Source of the DNA: Paenibacillus sp. N3.4
Lineage (GTDB): Bacteria; Bacillota; Bacilli; Paenibacillales; NBRC-103111
Direction: 5' to 3'
Assembly (NCBI RefSeq): GCF_008017805.1
Contig: NZ_VRTT01000014.1
Coordinates: 50,184-114,183 of the forward strand
Length of the DNA: 64,000 nucleotides
Positions 63,117-64,000 of the stretch are shown in pieces (position 1 is the first letter of the stretch; each line of letters opens with the position of its first letter). Below the pieces are notes generated by a model. It saw only the letters and a list, made by a program, of their open reading frames with translations. It searched no databases and had not been told where the DNA came from. A program made the translations under genes and the position numbers.

Positions 63117-63517
63117 ATATAATAAAAATTCATCTTCTCGGTGGGAATCACCAGTCCAATAGCCGTGTTCATTTCCATTATTTCCGGGATGATGCGTTTG
63201 TTTGTGTCTTCGATCCGAAGGTAATATCCCACTGGTGCTGCTCATGGTGAGCGTACCAGCTTACAGACGGAATGTCCGGGTAATCGTCCTGCCGCTGAAC
63301 ACACCCCATCACGAAGTCGGGCGTCCAGTACAAGGCGTCGACGAGCATACTTTCTCCTCGCAGTGCCGACAAACCCCCGGTACCGAAATACAAGTACTGC
63401 AGTGGGTAGAAGTGATCGGTCGCGTAGTCCATGGCATTCGACTTCTATCGTTTATAAAAGTTGTCCAAAGGGTTGCCATTTCCGTGAGGTCAATCTAATG
63501 TTATGTGCAGTCTCCAC
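63117..63517 (-). pseudogene. Decayed gene of unknown family
   Basis: An AGGAGGTAA ribosome site precedes a GTG at 63517, but the frame stops after about 21 codons. A second frame reads GNPLDNFYKR, a stop, then MDYATDHFYPLQYLYF and on to HHEQHQWDITFGSK with good protein-like composition. A third frame continues MNTAIGLVIPTEKMNFYY. At least two frameshifts and one stop break it. I cannot assign a family. Confidence 0.55.
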
Positions 63518-63799
63518 GTAGTTACCTCCTGCTTGTTATAACTCAAAGGTATACCAGTTCCCAAGAACTATCCGCCCCAATTTCTTCCTGTCCAATATAA
63601 CAAAAAACGCCCCATAAGTTGGAGGAATGAGCTGGTTTAATTTTCTCTTGCCCCAACCGCCATATCTCCGTCTCTCTCTACCCAAGCTTTACCATTAACA
63701 AAAATTACCTATATGCAATTTGGTCTCTTATAGGCTCCCTCTCTTGGCATTGGCAATGAAAAATTTTTCTTCATTTGTAATGAGAAGTTAATGGCAGGT

Positions 63800-63960
63800 T
63801 TGAACCTCTCATGACTAAAGTCACGAGATTCTTGGGTAGTCTCTTCTAACGAAGAGAAGTTTACCAAGCTATCCCTGTCGTTCCGACAGTTCGTGTAAGG
63901 TGATTACACAGTAAGCAGTCTTTTGCCTTCGGTAAGGATGTTCAGGCTTGCATTCAAGTC
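63800..63960 (-). ncRNA. Right end of an IS605-type element with putative omega RNA (reRNA)
   Basis: Downstream of the tnpB stop, on the minus strand, lie several hairpins: CTGTCGGAACGACAG, CTTCTCTTCGTTAGAAGAG, and the terminal CTCGTGACTTTAGTCATGAG followed by GTTCAA at about 63800. This last motif is typical of the right end of tnpB elements, where the guide RNA scaffold ends. Bases 63780-63799 would be the guide. Confidence 0.65.
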
Positions 63961-64000
63961 TCGGTCGTGATGCGCTCCACATTCGGGGCAATCCCACTCG
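63904..64000 (-). CDS. tnpB: TnpB (IS200/IS605 OrfB family), C-terminal part
   Basis: The last 31 codons of an RNA-guided nuclease of the IS605 family: [20 protein letters not shown], with the second half of the zinc-finger (Cys-x-x-Cys) and the conserved HDRDLNAS containing the final RuvC Asp. The gene continues beyond the right edge. The stop lies 104 bp from the element end, and the intervening sequence is structured RNA-like. Confidence 0.85.
   Translation of the reverse strand, partial: EWDCPECGAHHDRDLNASLNILTEGKRLLTV

Noticed and set aside
1..64000. CRISPR arrays, rRNA or tRNA genes
   Set aside because: No regularly spaced repeats with unique spacers, no conserved rRNA segments and no tRNA-like cloverleaf with TTCRA loop were recognised by eye.

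Overview
The window reads as a chromosome segment of a low-to-mid GC, spore-forming Bacillota, most likely Paenibacillus or a close relative. Signs are the many Lpl-type sugar ABC cassettes without their own ATPase, large membrane-anchored AraC regulators, copper-amine-oxidase-type stalk domains, the sporulation inhibitor Sda, YqzM and YuiB, the dnaB-dnaI pair, HemQ, and consistent AGGAGG-type ribosome binding sites with many GTG and TTG starts. No rRNA, tRNA or CRISPR array was seen.

Layout. (1) 1-4.7 kb: the end of a sugar ABC transporter, a CAP-domain lipoprotein with eight 9-residue repeats, and a TetR repressor with a membrane-anchored alpha/beta hydrolase and three near-identical palindromic operators. 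(2) 4.75-14.9 kb: a polysaccharide-use locus on the minus strand (alginate-lyase-like enzyme, AraC sensor-regulator, solute-binding protein, two permeases, GH95-like glycosidase), ending in a broken Gfo/Idh fragment. (3) 15-22.9 kb: a second locus (two-component system, beta-propeller lipoprotein, solute-binding protein, two permeases, HlyD-type adaptor). (4) 23.17-34.90 kb: an AT-richer island bounded by perfect 38-bp direct repeats, with a decayed tyrosine integrase at its right end. It carries a minus-strand gene set resembling an extended Gabija defence system: OLD-family ATPase/TOPRIM nuclease, UvrD-like helicase, KAP NTPase, caspase-like protease. It also carries a broken radC and a plus-strand group (XRE regulator, membrane proteins, an H/NC-type papain-fold protein). 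(5) 35-64 kb: core genes. These are a CDF metal exporter, LacI regulator, RCC1/stalk protein, sdhCAB, a LysR regulator, cation antiporter and Ktr potassium uptake, CPBP protease, uvrC, trxA, MerR regulator, yqzM, a HemAT-like sensor, dnaB-dnaI, yuiB, hemQ, NDH-2 with a Rex site, a YumC-type reductase, a zinc-ribbon protein, sda with a cluster of DnaA boxes, a GH73-like glucosaminidase and, at the edge, the 3' end of an IS605-type tnpB with its right end.

A window-wide pattern matters for interpretation. Several genes, including the core gene sdhA and a LacI regulator, are each restored by adding one base, often in a short homopolymer. The same holds for the KAP NTPase, possibly the GH95 enzyme and the first hydrolase, and (with a different indel) the OLD nuclease. 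Either the read or assembly quality is poor at homopolymers, or the strain carries many recent one-base deletions. The 'broken' defence genes should therefore not be taken as dead on this sequence alone.

The most interesting candidate system is the four-gene OLD-UvrD-KAP-caspase set. Its first two genes match the Gabija/class 2 OLD architecture known from phage defence. The two extra genes would add a membrane or NTP-sensing ATPase and a protease effector.
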